Source: Diplonema papillatum
Taxonomy: Eukaryota; Euglenozoa; Diplonemea; Diplonemida; Diplonemidae
DNA: 64,000 nucleotides
Direction: 5' to 3'
NCBI GenBank assembly: GCA_030068145.1
Contig: JAPJBO010000372.1
Span: forward strand, 1-64,000
Made by a program: the position numbers and the translations under genes. Below, piece after piece: positions 48,234-58,999 of this stretch. The notes under the pieces were generated by a model, which was not told the origin of the DNA, did no database searches, and saw only the letters and a list, made by a program, of their open reading frames with translations. Positions within the stretch are counted from its first letter, which is position 1; each line of letters opens with the position of its first letter.

Positions 48234-51200
48234 ATGAGCAAAATCATCGTGAACGACAATGGGTCCGGGTTCGTCAAGTGCGGGTTCGCTGGGTCGAACT
48301 TCCCGCAGGAGCGGTTCCCCGCCATCGTGGGGAGGCCGATATTGCGGTCGGACGAGATGATCGGCGAGGGCGTCATCAAAGACATCATGGTGGGTCAAGA
48401 CTGCTTCGACCACCGGGCGGCCCTCAACGTGAACTACCCGCTGCAGAACGGGCTCGTGAAGGACTGGACCGACATGATGCACATATGGGAGCACACGTGG
48501 GAAAAGCTCGGAATCGACCCCGCCGACACCAAAGTCATGCTAACCGAGGCGCCCATGAACCCGCACAAGAACCGGATGAAGACGTTCCAGATCATGTTCG
48601 AAAAATACGGGTTCCACTCCGCCTTCATGTCGATCCAAGCCGTGCTGGTGTTGTACGCCCAAGGCCTCATGTCCGGCTGCGTTGTTGACGCGGGAGACGG
48701 TGTGACGCACGTGATGCCCATTTACCACGGCCGGTACGCTCCCCAGCGTTCGACGGAAACCAACGTCAAGCGGCTCGACCTCGCCGGCCACGCACTGTCG
48801 GATCACATGATTGAACTGCTGCAACGGAGAGGTACCCTTTGCTTGCTCAGCCGCATTCTTAGCGAATGCTGTCTTGATGCTGGTCATACCAGCTCCAACC
48901 CGGGATCTACGAATATGTTTTTTCCAAACATGCAATGTTGGAGGAAATAAGAACGCGTCACAGGCCATCCACGGCGTTTCCTTGCGCCCTGCACCAAGAA
49001 GCAAACGTCCAGGGCAAAGCGTTCAACGAAAAAGCCACCTACAATGTGTGAGGAAACTGAACCGCCCAAGTAGGACCTTCTGATCATGATCATTTCAGGT
49101 CAGGCAATTTGCCACCTGAAAACGTCCAGGATTTGGGCTCAGGGTAGTGCGGTCAACGAAAACATGAAATTTTGGAGGAAACGAGAAGCTCGTCGCCGCA
49201 AACCGTTACTTGCGTCCTGACTCCAGCTTTACGTAAAAACGATCAGGCACTGCGTTCGACGAAAACAACCCTCTCTTCCCATCGTCATCATCATTAGTTT
49301 TGTATCAGCCGCGGTTGTGCGAGCGACGAGCTCTTATTTCCGCCCCCCCAGAGCGACCAAATGCCCAGTCTCAACATTCAACCCGGAGACTCCGAAATAA
49401 ATACGAGGCCTTTATGCCTCAAAAAGCCTTATAATGTAGAAGAACTAGAAGAGTAGAAGAACTAGAAGAGTAGAAGAACTAGAAGAGTAGAAGAACTAGA
49501 AGAGTAGAAGAACTAGAAGTGTAGAAGAACTAGAAGAGTAGAAGAACTAGAAGAGTAGAAGAACTAGAAGAGTAGAAGAACTAGAAGAGTAGAAGAACTA
49601 GAAGTGTAGAAGAACTAGAAGAGTAGAAGAACTAGAAGAGTAGAAGAACTAGAAGAGTAGAAGAACTAGAAGAGTAGAAGAACTAGAAGTGTAGAAGAAC
49701 TAGAAGAGTAGAAGAACTAGAAGAGTAGAAGATGTACCGGCGACGCTCGCCACCCTTCTGCTCAATCACCGTTTCAACGCAATGCAGGTTATGCCCTCAA
49801 CAAGACGGCGGACTTCGACACGGTTCGTCAGATAAAGGAGCTCTTCGCCTACGTAGCGGTGGACTTCGAGCTGGAGAAGAAGCTTGCCACTGAGACAACG
49901 GTTCTCGAAAAGGATTGCGTCGTATGTCACATCTTGTCTCCATCACCCTTTTCTTTTTGTCGTTTAAGACGCTAGTCTTCGAAGATTAATATCAACCGAC
50001 TATTGGTATACTGTGGAACAGGGCCTCTCGCTCCGCTCACGCTCTTGCTTGCAATGTGTGAGGAAACTGAACCGTCCACGTAGGACCTTCTGATCATGAT
50101 CATTTGCAATATTTCCACCTGAAACCACGTCCAGGATTTGGGCTCAGGGTAGTGCGGTCAACGAAAACTCTAGTTTTCCCTTTCTACTTTCTCCTACTCT
50201 CGCGGTGAACGGTTTTTGCGTCGTTTCATACGCTAGTCTTAGGGAGGAAGGGGAGGTTGGTGAAAAACGTGCTGGCATATGAAACCGAATAAAATACGGT
50301 GTTGTGCCCTTATATCCCACTCAAAACAAATTTGTGCCCTTATATCCCACTTCAAACAAATTTTGTGCCCTTATATCCCAAACTGGGATATAAGGGCACA
50401 AATTTGTTTTGACAAATTTGAATCGAGGAAAATGCTGGAAAACTTGCCGAGGAGGGGCTTGAACCCCCGACCACTCACCTTGAAACCCAAGGGTGGTTGG
50501 CTCGACCATCCGGATACCTACGGCGAAAAAAAAAAAACTTTTCGTCCAGCCGGACGCTGGACTCCTGTTGCTGTTGCTATTGCCACTGCATGCGTCCACG
50601 CTGACATTGGCAGTGACATGGAGACATCACGTGTCGCGAGTTGACGCCCACGCCTGGCACGGCGAGCCAAAGCCGAAATCGAACCCGAACCCAGAAGTTC
50701 TGAGGAGTGATGGTGGCAGAACCGAACCCGAAACCGAACCTCAACCCGAAACCGAACCAGTGCCCGATAGCCTCGGATAGGAAACCAAACTCGGAACTGA
50801 ACCCAGATTACAAGACAGATGGCCAGAACCGCGGAGGACGGTGGGCTAACAACCCAAGGTGGCGACACAGTCGGACACTGTTGCCGACAGACGGAATCTG
50901 CAGCTCACGCAAGAATGGCTGATTCCTTCCTAAAGTCATCAACTGTCGTTGTGCCCACGCCTGCACCGCAACTGGTTGCACACACACCGGTTGCACGACG
51001 GTGGACACAGCTTCCTTCACTGCAGGCTTCACTGCGTAAGTGAAATCAGCTGTGACTGTGGCTGACTCGCAGCCGCGTGACAGCGGCGCCTTCCCTCCAC
51101 TGAGCCAGTAGTCCCGGTCCTGCTGCTGTTCCTTGCTGCAGCTGCTGCTCCATTGTCCAGAGGTAACTGGACCAGGCTCTCCACTCCAGGCACTCGGAGT

Positions 51201-53351
51201 CGGACAGCTATAGCGATACCCTGTGTTCTGGTCCCCGAATCTGGAGGTGAATCCTGCAGAGTGTGCAGTTTACGGCTGCCGCGACACTGTCCGGTCACTC
51301 AGTGACTGACACTGTGACAGTCACAGTGTGACACAGCCTCAACAAGGACAGTGGAGAATGACCGTGGTCACTGGTATGTCAGGCCAAGAAACGGATCATG
51401 AGTCTGATGAGATCAGTTGTCTCGCCTGACTCTCGGCTGTAGCATCTGGCCAGCTACTACAGTTCTGTCACCGCGATTAGCCCCGAACGTCAGCGTGGCA
51501 CGCCGTGACACGCCGCACGGTCAGACGGTGCAGCCAGGCACCTGGCTCTGATGCGGTTCTCTTGAGTACTTGCTTGAGCCTCCCAAGTTGAGGCACCCGA
51601 TCGGGGATCGAGTGTGGCCGCGGTGGCCAGCTTGAAGTTGTGAAACGGTGCAACCAGTCGCTCTGAGGCACCCAGAACGTCTTGAGACGTCTCGGGTGGG
51701 GCACTGAAGCCAGCTTTATGCCTACGGACAAGGAAACACCAAAAACGAATGGAACGGGCTGGACTGGGTCAAAAATTTTGGTCAAATTTTAGGGGTCCAA
51801 ATTTTGGTCGAGATTTTTGGTCCAAATCTTTGGTCGAAATTCTTGGGGTCCAATTTTTGGGGTCGAAATTTTGGGTCCAAAAATTTTGGTCGAAATTTTT
51901 GGTCCAAATTTTGGGTCCAAATTTTTGGTCAAAATTTTTGGGGTCCAATTTTTGGGGTCAAAATTTTGGGTCCAAAATTTTTGGTCGAAATCTTTGGTCG
52001 AAATTTTGGGTCCAAATTTTTGGTCCAATTTTTCGGCAGCGAAATTTTTGGTCCAATTTTTTGGGTCCAGATTTTTGGTCAAAATCTAGTTGGGGAAGTT
52101 ATATCCCAGATTGGGATATAAGGGCACAAAATTTGTTTGAAGTGGGATATAAGGGCACAAAATTTGTTTGAAGTGGGATATAAGGGCACAAATTTGTTTG
52201 GGGTGGGATATAAGGGAAATTTACCAATAAAATACTGTATTGTAGGACCACTAGTCGACCACTGCCCGGCCCATACGCACGCGACTACTGTAAAATGAGT
52301 AGTCAACTAAGGGCGTGAAGCGCGCACCGAGACAAACGTGGGGCAAGAGGAACTAGATGCACTGTGCGTACACTGCCTTCCAGGTAGAACTAGCAACTGC
52401 GTTCAACGAAAGCAACAATCTACGATCATGGAGTTTTGTATCAGCCGCGGTTATGCGAGTGACGAGCTCTCGACCAACGACTGCAAGGGTAGCAGTGGCA
52501 CGTTCGTTGCAGCAAGAACACAGTAGGGCGCTACTGTGGAGAGGTGCGCGAATTAGTAATCTGACGCAAATACACTGACAACCACAAAGTTCCAAAGTTA
52601 GACGAGGATCGAACATCAAGAGCGTACCAGGATCGTTTTGGATCCAGTGGGTCTGATTTTGCTAGCCCAAGCCAGTTAGATCCACTACGTGCACACGGTG
52701 TATTTCTAGCTGCAAGCAGCCACAAAAATTTAACTCTAAAATACCTCCCCGTCAACCACAGCTCCCCGACGGTCGTGTGCTAAAGCTAGGACCTGAGCGA
52801 TTCGAGTGCGCCGAGCCGTTGTTCCGCCCCGAACTGATGGGTGTTGAGGCACGATCCGGGGGCATGGCACAGATGACATTCGACTGCATTAACAACTCCA
52901 CAAGAGACGTGCAAGGGGAGCTCTTCAAGCACGTTGTGTTGTCAGGTGGTACCACGATGCTTCCTGGGCTTCCCACCAGGCTCGAGCGGGATATGAAGGA
53001 TGAGTATGTCAAGGTCAAGCTCGGAGGGGACAAGACGAGAGGGGTATGCACTGTCTTTTCATTCATCAAAACATGCAAAACTGGGGACTGCTAAGGCGTG
53101 ACTAACCGCACCCTTTGACTTGTGTAGTGTGTTCTCTCTCTCGCTCTTTCCCTGAATCTCTCTCCCGACCACAGAAAGTCAAGATCCGCGTTGAAGACCC
53201 GCCGCGACGAAAGCACATGGTGTACATCGGCGCTTCGGTACTCGCTGAGCTCATGGCCACAGACCCCGAGCAGTGGGTCACGAAGGAAGAGTGGGACGAG
53301 CAAGGCGAGGAGGTCGTGAAGAAGAAGTGCCCCGATGCCCGAAACGTCTGA
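48234..53351 (+). CDS. ARP2: Actin-related protein 2 (Arp2/3 complex subunit)
   Basis: Subunit of the Arp2/3 complex that nucleates branched actin filaments in the cytosol. Exons 48234-48831, 49788-49921, 52762-53043 and 53175-53351 join in phase to 396 residues, close to the usual 390-395. The start ATG (aaagATGAGC) gives the family N-terminus with [13 protein letters not shown] (8-20). The nucleotide-phosphate loop [10 protein letters not shown] is at 150-159, [12 protein letters not shown] spans exons 1-2, and [17 protein letters not shown] lies in exon 3. The signature [11 protein letters not shown] region is in exon 4 as [14 protein letters not shown]. Around residues 168-180 there is a short insertion (QRSTETN) compared with the usual spacing before RLDLAG. 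Donors are GTACCC, GTATGT and GTATGC. Introns 1 and 2 are filled with repeats. Confidence 0.95.
49041..49337 (+). repeat. Families D and L in ARP2 intron 1
   Basis: Family D at 49041-49163 ('gtgtgaggaaactgaaccgc' to 'gtgcggtcaacgaaaac') is followed by family L at 49216-49337. Confidence 0.7.
49434..49735 (+). repeat. 17-bp minisatellite with 5-unit higher-order pattern
   Basis: Seventeen units of AAGAACTAGAAGAGTAG. Every fifth unit (5, 10 and 15) reads AAGTGTAG instead of AAGAGTAG at its end, so an 85-bp super-unit has been amplified. It lies in ARP2 intron 1, about 50 bp before exon 2. Confidence 0.9.
50054..50168 (+). repeat. Dispersed repeat family D, copy 4, in ARP2 intron 2
   Basis: 'caatgtgtgaggaaactgaa' to 'gtgcggtcaacgaaaactc'. 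Confidence 0.75.
50445..50524 (-). tRNA. tRNA-like sequence (degenerate or tRNA-derived)
   Basis: Minus strand has a good T-arm and B box (GGGGGTTCAAGCCCC) and GCCG...CGGC ends, with total length about 80. The anticodon arm is poor: the best stem CCTT/AAGG leaves a loop GGGTTTC without U33, and the acceptor stem pairs only four outer bases. I read it as a tRNA-derived sequence rather than a working tRNA. Confidence 0.3.
50660..50815 (+). repeat. CCGAAC-type low-complexity tract
   Basis: Loose iteration of 'accgaacccgaaaccgaacc'. Frames are Pro-Glu/Lys-Pro rich artefacts. Confidence 0.65.
51765..52085 (+). repeat. 'ttttggtccaaattttggtc' degenerate tandem array
   Basis: About 320 bp of ~18-30 bp words GGTCCAAATTTTTGG and GGTCGAAATTTTGG. 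It is open in several frames on both strands only because of its composition. Confidence 0.75.
52396..52472 (+). repeat. Dispersed repeat family L, partial
   Basis: 'aactgcgttcaacgaaagca' and 'gccgcggttatgcgagtgac'. Confidence 0.55.
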
Positions 53352-54318
53352 AAAAAGCAAAAAAAAAAAAAAAAAGAGAGAGAAGAGAGAGAGAGAGAAA
53401 AAAAAAAGGGTCGAAAAGACACCCAATCTGTACGGCCGCACGGGATCGTCGGACACATGGAAAGGAAGCCCGACGCATAAGCCTGTGCGCCACTGCCTTT
53501 TCGTTTTTTACGTAAATACTCGACGCAGTTTCCATTGCGAAGCACAAAATAGGAGCAAACGCCACCAGGAACGGGGCAGGTTACACGTGAGCTCAGCCAG
53601 CCACCGCCATTTCTGGCCGCTCTGGGCCACACGGTGGGGGGGGTCCAGCCTCAGAAGCTGGAGTCAGGGCTTACGCAGCTCTTTTGTCTTGGAGCTAAAT
53701 ACCTACTGAAAATCAGTATGTAGGGCCAGGCAATAAATAAATAGAGCATAGGGGGCTCACCTGCCAGTGTTGCATGTCTTTGCCTCTGCCTCCTCTCCGG
53801 CCTCAACGCTCCGTGTCGCGGTGGTAAGCAACAGCAGGATCTGCCGACCGGAATATCCGGTACCGTGGTTGATTCTCCAGATGAATCTGCAGAAAAGATA
53901 GTACCTCACGTGCATTGCAAGATCTTCCCCGCGCTCCCCTCAGCGCTCGGTGTTCTGCGGCTTCGCATTGCCCGCTAATAGTAATGAAGCCGGTCCATCC
54001 CTATCTCATCGAATTGCCTGGAGATGCATTTTTCGGTCTATCGCGGTCTAGCACCAAGCGCGCCTGAGCGCGACGATCTAGACGAGCTGAAGAGGCGAAA
54101 GCATGACACATCACGTGCGAAGAGATAACCGCGACGCCGGCGATGCAGATTGTCGCTACGGATCCCTTTGTATTCTAGCCCTCTGCTACGGTTTATCATC
54201 AGGAGGGGGATGGGCCTGCCTCGTGGGAATTCCCCCGCAGCAACAGCCAAGCCGTTTGCTGGTGAAGGCATCGCCCGCTTTCCCGAAGCTCGGGACTTGA
54301 GGTGTTCTCCCGCCAAAC
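53352..54318. other. ARP2 3' flank, no further gene
   Basis: A purine-rich run (53353-53410) follows the stop. A family F end ('gtccagcctcagaagctgga') is at 53643, followed by 'gggcttacgcagctc' resembling a family B end. Nothing else recognised. Confidence 0.4.
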
Positions 54319-54326
54319 CAGACGAG

Positions 54327-54645
54327 CAGGGCTTACGCTCCGTTTTCGGTCTCAGAGAAAATACGTGTGGTCCACATGTGGACGCTCAAGGTTAGAGGGG
54401 AAAAATACCTTTCCCCCTATGTGCGGCGGGCAAAACAGAATGGTGTTCCTACTAACTTGGCGACACGTGTATGTGCGGGCCTAGACACACCCTGCATGTA
54501 GACCAACCTGAGGCGAGCACATGTGGAGGAAAAAATAAATCAAAATCCACATGTGGTACCTGTGGATCCACACGTGGGGGAAAGAAAATCCAAAAAAATT
54601 AACGTGTGGAAATCCACACGTTCCACACGTGGAGCGTAAGCCCTG
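54327..54645 (-). mobile_element. hAT-like MITE (family B), 319 bp
   Basis: CAGGGCTTACGCTCC at one end, GGAGCGTAAGCCCTG at the other, and perfect 8-bp duplications CAGACGAG at 54319-54326 and 54646-54653. The interior matches the RecQ intron copy in reverse orientation, including CGTTTTCGGTCTCAGAGAAA and the CCACATGTGG and CCACACGTGG palindromes. Confidence 0.9.
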
Positions 54646-54653
54646 CAGACGAG

Positions 54654-56300
54654 GCAAGGCCTCCGACGGGAGAAAGCCTCCGGGCGTGCACGGAAACTCG
54701 TCGTTCGCGTCAAATATTACCAAGGGTTACTGGTCCGCAACTGGCTCCGCAGGATGCTTCCTTGAAGCGTTCCATAAAAAGAAGGAAACCTCCCAGCAGC
54801 CTATTTCCCGCGGATGCAAAAGTTCGTCCAGGCCTACCCCATCCCCAATGGTCCGTTCAGTTTTCGCATAAGGCGACACTTAACACGGCACGGTACGAAC
54901 CCTGCAAGAGTTTGACACGAGGAAGGGTGTCAGGTACCGTTCAAGCCGGTACTCCCGTCCCCTGAAAATGCATCGCAGTGCCCGCCGCTGCCTGTTGCGG
55001 TACTGCAAACTATCGCTACAAATCCTTTGCATTCTGCCCACGTTTCACCACGGTCTTTCAGCCCATCCCCGCACTAAAGTGCAGCCTGCCACAATTTGAC
55101 ACGGCGGAAGTACGCGTGTAACCACCATTCCTTTGAAGATTACGCAGCAGATGAAAGTCATCCCCATCGAAAACGTCACCCGGGAGACTCTGATAGTCCG
55201 CAGTCTCAAGCGAAACTTCACTCTAAAAAAAGGGTGTGTCGCCGAGGAGGGTGCAGATGCCTGTACTTTTCAGGCGCGCAGGGGCGTGTTGGTGATGACA
55301 TTGAAACTGCTACACTTTTTTCGGCGCTACTTGATACGCCCGCGTGTGCACCGAAAACAGCCCCAGAGTGCAAGGCGGCTTTCTAGTTGGCGGCGACGGC
55401 CTTCCGACAGCCCCAGTTCTACCATCCGTCAGTCCGACGTGTCCGTGTGCACAAACAACGTTGTCCACGGAAGCACTGGCCACCTGCGCCTCCACTTCCC
55501 CTACCGTCTGTCCTTTTGCTTTTTCTTTTCTGATGAGTTCCTTTCATTTCTTCCTCTTTTTGCAGGGTGCTAGCTCTGGCCTGGGACCCGCGCTGGTAAA
55601 CCGGACGCGAAAGTATTTGTGAACTTTTCACAAGAGGTGTACCTGCCCACAGCACACAGCACTTGCCGTTTGATGATGGGTGGGAGATCCTGCCAGGTAT
55701 CTTCCCTGGGCTGCACCGCGGAGTGTGTCTTTTCCAGAGATCGCCTAATTCAGCGCTACTGCGTGCACGGTCAGGAGCCGGTCGGGACCAATTTGTAACC
55801 CGTTATATACCGCGACAGCGCCTTTTACCACCAGAAGTGCGCTGGCGACCCGATTACCCCTCCCCCAAGCTAGTACCTTGTCTTTTCTTCTTGTGTTTTG
55901 CACTATTTTAGTTTCCTGGCGGCCCTTCCTTTCCCTCGACGTTTTGCCCCCTTTTTTCGCTCGTGCCTACACGTCTCCACGCTTGGCAACTCTACCCTCC
56001 GCGCTCTGTGCTGTGTCCCATCCGTTCGTTCGATTACCGTGGAAAGTGAACGCAAAAAAGAAGAGCCTTTCCTGGAAATGTTCTCCACCATTACCTCTGT
56101 TCTTTCAAATCGCTGATGCAGCCATTTACGTGTCTTGTCGCCTCAGATAAGAATGTTGCGGAGGTGGAGGATTCTCAGTGGCTGATCCGCAGGGGAGAGG
56201 AATGACGATTCTGAACGGCGGATTCTTCCGTGCAAGTGTCGCACACATCTGTCCATCGCGAGACGCGCTTCAGATCACTTTGTTCGTTGTCGAAGGCCTA
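54654..56300. other. No gene recognised
   Basis: A family K copy is at 55178-55232 ('cacccgggagactctgatag' and 'caagcgaaacttcactctaa'). The rest has only short frames. Confidence 0.4.
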
Positions 56301-56453
56301 GTCCAGCCTCAGAAGCTGGAGTGAAAGCTGGAGTTAAAAAAGCGGGTGTCACGCCCGCTTTTCGGGTGTGGATTTACACGCGTTTTGATTGTAGCACACC
56401 CACTTTTCGGGTGTGACACGGGCACACCCTCTTCAACCATTCTGAGGCTGGAC
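56301..56453. mobile_element. Family F foldback element, second copy
   Basis: GTCCAGCCTCAGAA at the left and TTCTGAGGCTGGAC at the right are perfectly inverted. The centre holds several arms of 'gcgggtgtcacgcccgctt' type. It is followed by 'ctcaccgtg' as in the 35.5 kb copy. Confidence 0.65.
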
Positions 56454-56589
56454 CTCACCGTGTAGCTATGGGATTGAGTTCAAACCCCCGCAGTGATGCG
56501 CACACTGCACACGTGACCGGCGCTGCGGCTACTGAGCAGGAAGAGACGCGTAGTTCTGTCTCGGTATCTTCAGTTCAACCTCAAGTGGG

Positions 56590-56755
56590 CAGGATTCTGC
56601 CCGAACCCTGAACTAAGACTTTCCCCCTTTGGTACACCAGGTATCCGTCAGCGTAATTCTGCACTTTCCCCCTTCAGTACACGAGGTCATCCACCGGCTG
56701 GATCCTGCCCAAAACGCGAAACTAAGATTCTCCCCCTTTAGTACACGAAAGTAAA
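56590..56755 (+). repeat. Imperfect tandem repeat upstream of the LOG-like gene
   Basis: 'ctaagactttcccccttt' and 'gtacaccag' recur three times at about 50-60 bp spacing, ending 28 bp before the ATG. Related 'aaactaagattttcccccca' words precede the duplicated exons at 63.2 and 63.7 kb. Confidence 0.6.
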
Positions 56756-56782
56756 AAACCACTAAAAGGAAACCGGAGCCAC

Positions 56783-58999
56783 ATGGCGACTTCCCTCCCA
56801 CCGTCGGTGCTGCGGTCCGCCCAGGACAAGGCGAGCTACAGCGCGAGTCTGGGGAAGTTCCACATCGGCGACGAGCACGACCTGACCACGCACGACGGGA
56901 AGATCACCGAGTACTCCCGCGCCGACCGCCACGCCGCCGTGTTCACCCTCGTGGTGTCGGGGGTGTCCTCCGCGTTCGCCGGGTTCCGCAGCGGAAACAC
57001 GTGCCAGTTCAACCTCAAGTCATCCATCGCCCAGCTGGGCGTCGACGCGAGGGACTGCAAGGTCACCCTCGACGCCGCCATAGGCGAGGCCTCGGTCTCC
57101 GGCCACCTCATTGCCGTGAGCTCGCTGGGCGTTCTGCTCCTAGACTTTTTAGGCGTCGGAGCATACATCGGTAAAGTCTTCGCCGAGGACCCATCCAGGC
57201 GGGTGGTGTCGCTCGAGTACATAAAGCGCCTCATCCCGGAGAAGGACCTGCGGGGGAACCCCTTGCTGGTGTACCAAACCGGCGGGAACAAAGAAGACTG
57301 GTCGCTCAAGGTCGTCGACGGCCGTGTGGTCGCCTTCATCCCGGTCAAGCCGGGGGTGTATCGGTACTCCGGCGAGATCCACACGCTGCTGCCGACGGCA
57401 GGGCGGGCGCTGAAGGAAAAAGCAGCGTTCAAGCCGCTGCTGCACCTCCACCAGGAGTTCAAGGAAGGGTTCACCCGGGTCGCGGTCCCGGACGAGATCC
57501 TCATGGTGCAGTCGTATCCGATGCACTGCCGCACGATGTTCGCCCGAGTCGTCGACTCCCTGCTGCCTCCCGGGGTACGATGCGCGTCGTCCAACATCAT
57601 GGACCCAGATCTAGGATTCGACGAACGGGGGTCGAGAGATGGACGGAAGTTCGTCTTCGTTGGTTCCAGCACGCAGGAGTTGACACACGTGCCGTTGGAG
57701 TTCTTCTCCCTCGAGGCCCATCGGGAGTCGGTGCCGATGTCGAAGCGGGTCGGGTTCACGGACAAGGCGCGGGACCCCGAAACTCTGTTCAAAGCGTTCG
57801 CGACGATGCCGAAGAACAAGGACAACGCCACGACGTTCATCTGCAAAGGCAGCATGTTCGACGAGCTCACCGAGGACGACTGGCTCACCTCGCAGCCGAA
57901 GAAGGTCCCGTTCGTCGGCGGCAGCACCGGCGGCGAGCAGCAGCGGCAGCTCGCCGAGCGGTACCTGTTCCAGCAGTGCGAGTACAGCATTTTGTCGGCC
58001 ATCTCGATGGGCGACATCTCGAGCGAGGGCGTGCTCCTTTCGCGGTACTACCCTTCGCCCGTGCTCAAGTCGCTCATCCTGTCCCGCCAAGTCGGGAAAA
58101 AACTCAGAGCCGTCTACTTCACCGTCGGCTCCAAGGACTATGGGGCCTTCATGAGCCAAGAAGACCGGTCAATGCTTGCAGACCTTGACCTCTTCGGAAT
58201 CCAGGTGTACTTCGTCGACCAGGAGGCTAAGCGCGTATACCAGTTCATGCAGCGCGTTGGCAACGACAACGGGTTGTTCGTGCCGCTGCCCCGGTGCGCG
58301 GAGTACATGGCGGCGACGTTTTTCGGGGTGTACGGGTCGAACCTGGTGGCCGGCGACTTCGAGGCGGAGCTGAAGACGCTGCTCGGCGGCGTTTTGGAGC
58401 TGAAGGCCGGCGCGACGCACCCGATGCTGAACAAGGACAAGCCGCTCGCCCTCGTCACCGGAGGTGGGCCGGGCGCCATGGAGGTCGGAAACCGTGTGGC
58501 GCACGACCTCGGGATCCTCAGCTGCGGGATGTTCGTTGATTTCGGGTCGCTGTCGAGGAAGCCCGGCGTCACGATCAACGAGCAGAAGAAGAACCCGTTT
58601 GTCGAAGCCTTCATGACATACCGCCCGCAGAAGCTCGTCGAACGACAATCGGACTTCAACCTCGACTTCCCTATCTTCCTCACGGGAGGCATCGGAACCG
58701 ACTTCGAATACGCCCTCGAGGAAGTCCGCCGGAAGGTCGGGACCGTGGCCCCAAACCCCGTGATCCTGTTCGGCACCCCGGAGCACTGGGGCGCGAAGAT
58801 CACGCCCCGGTTCCTTGAGAACCGTAAGTCCGGCACCATTAAGGGCTCCGAGTGGCTCAGCAACGTGCCGTACGTCGTCAGCAGCGGCGCCGAGGCGCTC
58901 GCCGTGCTCACCCACTTCTTCAAGGGGACGCTGCCCATCGGCCCGGCGCACCCCGGCAACGACCTTGGGTTCATGGTCGCCGCCAGCACGGTCATGTAG
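56783..58999 (+). CDS. LOG-like Rossmann-fold protein, 738 residues, intronless
   Basis: The C-terminal part carries both landmarks of the LOG/lysine-decarboxylase-like fold: VTGGGPGAMEVGNR at about 557-570 and LTGGIGTDFEYALEEV at about 632-647. These correspond to the nucleotide-binding GGGxxGxM and PGGxGTxxE motifs, here with Asp-Phe-Glu in place of the usual xEE. LOG enzymes hydrolyse nucleoside 5'-monophosphates at the N-glycosidic bond and are normally about 180-220 residues. The first 500 or so residues are not a domain I recognise; they include STGGEQQRQLAERYLF and VGSKDYGAF segments. The start ATG at 56783 is the first after an in-frame stop and there is no intron. GC-rich codons and lack of introns contrast with neighbours. 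Antisense frames of 393 and 303 codons are shadows. Substrate unknown. Confidence 0.8.
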   Translation: MATSLPPSVLRSAQDKASYSASLGKFHIGDEHDLTTHDGKITEYSRADRHAAVFTLVVSGVSSAFAGFRSGNTCQFNLKSSIAQLGVDARDCKVTLDAAIGEASVSGHLIAVSSLGVLLLDFLGVGAYIGKVFAEDPSRRVVSLEYIKRLIPEKDLRGNPLLVYQTGGNKEDWSLKVVDGRVVAFIPVKPGVYRYSGEIHTLLPTAGRALKEKAAFKPLLHLHQEFKEGFTRVAVPDEILMVQSYPMHCRTMFARVVDSLLPPGVRCASSNIMDPDLGFDERGSRDGRKFVFVGSSTQELTHVPLEFFSLEAHRESVPMSKRVGFTDKARDPETLFKAFATMPKNKDNATTFICKGSMFDELTEDDWLTSQPKKVPFVGGSTGGEQQRQLAERYLFQQCEYSILSAISMGDISSEGVLLSRYYPSPVLKSLILSRQVGKKLRAVYFTVGSKDYGAFMSQEDRSMLADLDLFGIQVYFVDQEAKRVYQFMQRVGNDNGLFVPLPRCAEYMAATFFGVYGSNLVAGDFEAELKTLLGGVLELKAGATHPMLNKDKPLALVTGGGPGAMEVGNRVAHDLGILSCGMFVDFGSLSRKPGVTINEQKKNPFVEAFMTYRPQKLVERQSDFNLDFPIFLTGGIGTDFEYALEEVRRKVGTVAPNPVILFGTPEHWGAKITPRFLENRKSGTIKGSEWLSNVPYVVSSGAEALAVLTHFFKGTLPIGPAHPGNDLGFMVAASTVM

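Larger units (their letters stand above)
50300..52215. mobile_element. Possible 1.9-kb element with iterated inverted ends, in ARP2 intron 2
   Basis: Left end: three copies of a ~31-bp unit containing TGTGCCCTTATATCCCA (50311-50380) plus one reverse copy. Right end: four reverse copies (52098-52215), unit 'gggatataagggcacaaa'. AATAAAATAC occurs outside both ends in direct orientation (50287 and 52227), within a ~17-bp similar stretch with two differences. No transposase-like frame lies inside. The boundaries are a proposal. Confidence 0.5.

Noticed and set aside
49434-49735. Possible coding repeat domain
   Set aside because: 17-bp period shifts frame each unit and TAG occurs in every unit.
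51749-52171. Trp/Phe/Ser-rich frames
   Set aside because: Arise from the 'ggtccaaattttt' repeat; similar peptides appear on both strands.
56836-58017. 393-codon frame antisense to the LOG-like gene (and 303 codons at 58169-59080)
   Set aside because: Shadow of GC-rich coding sequence; composition is Arg/Ser/Pro-heavy and the sense frame has family motifs.
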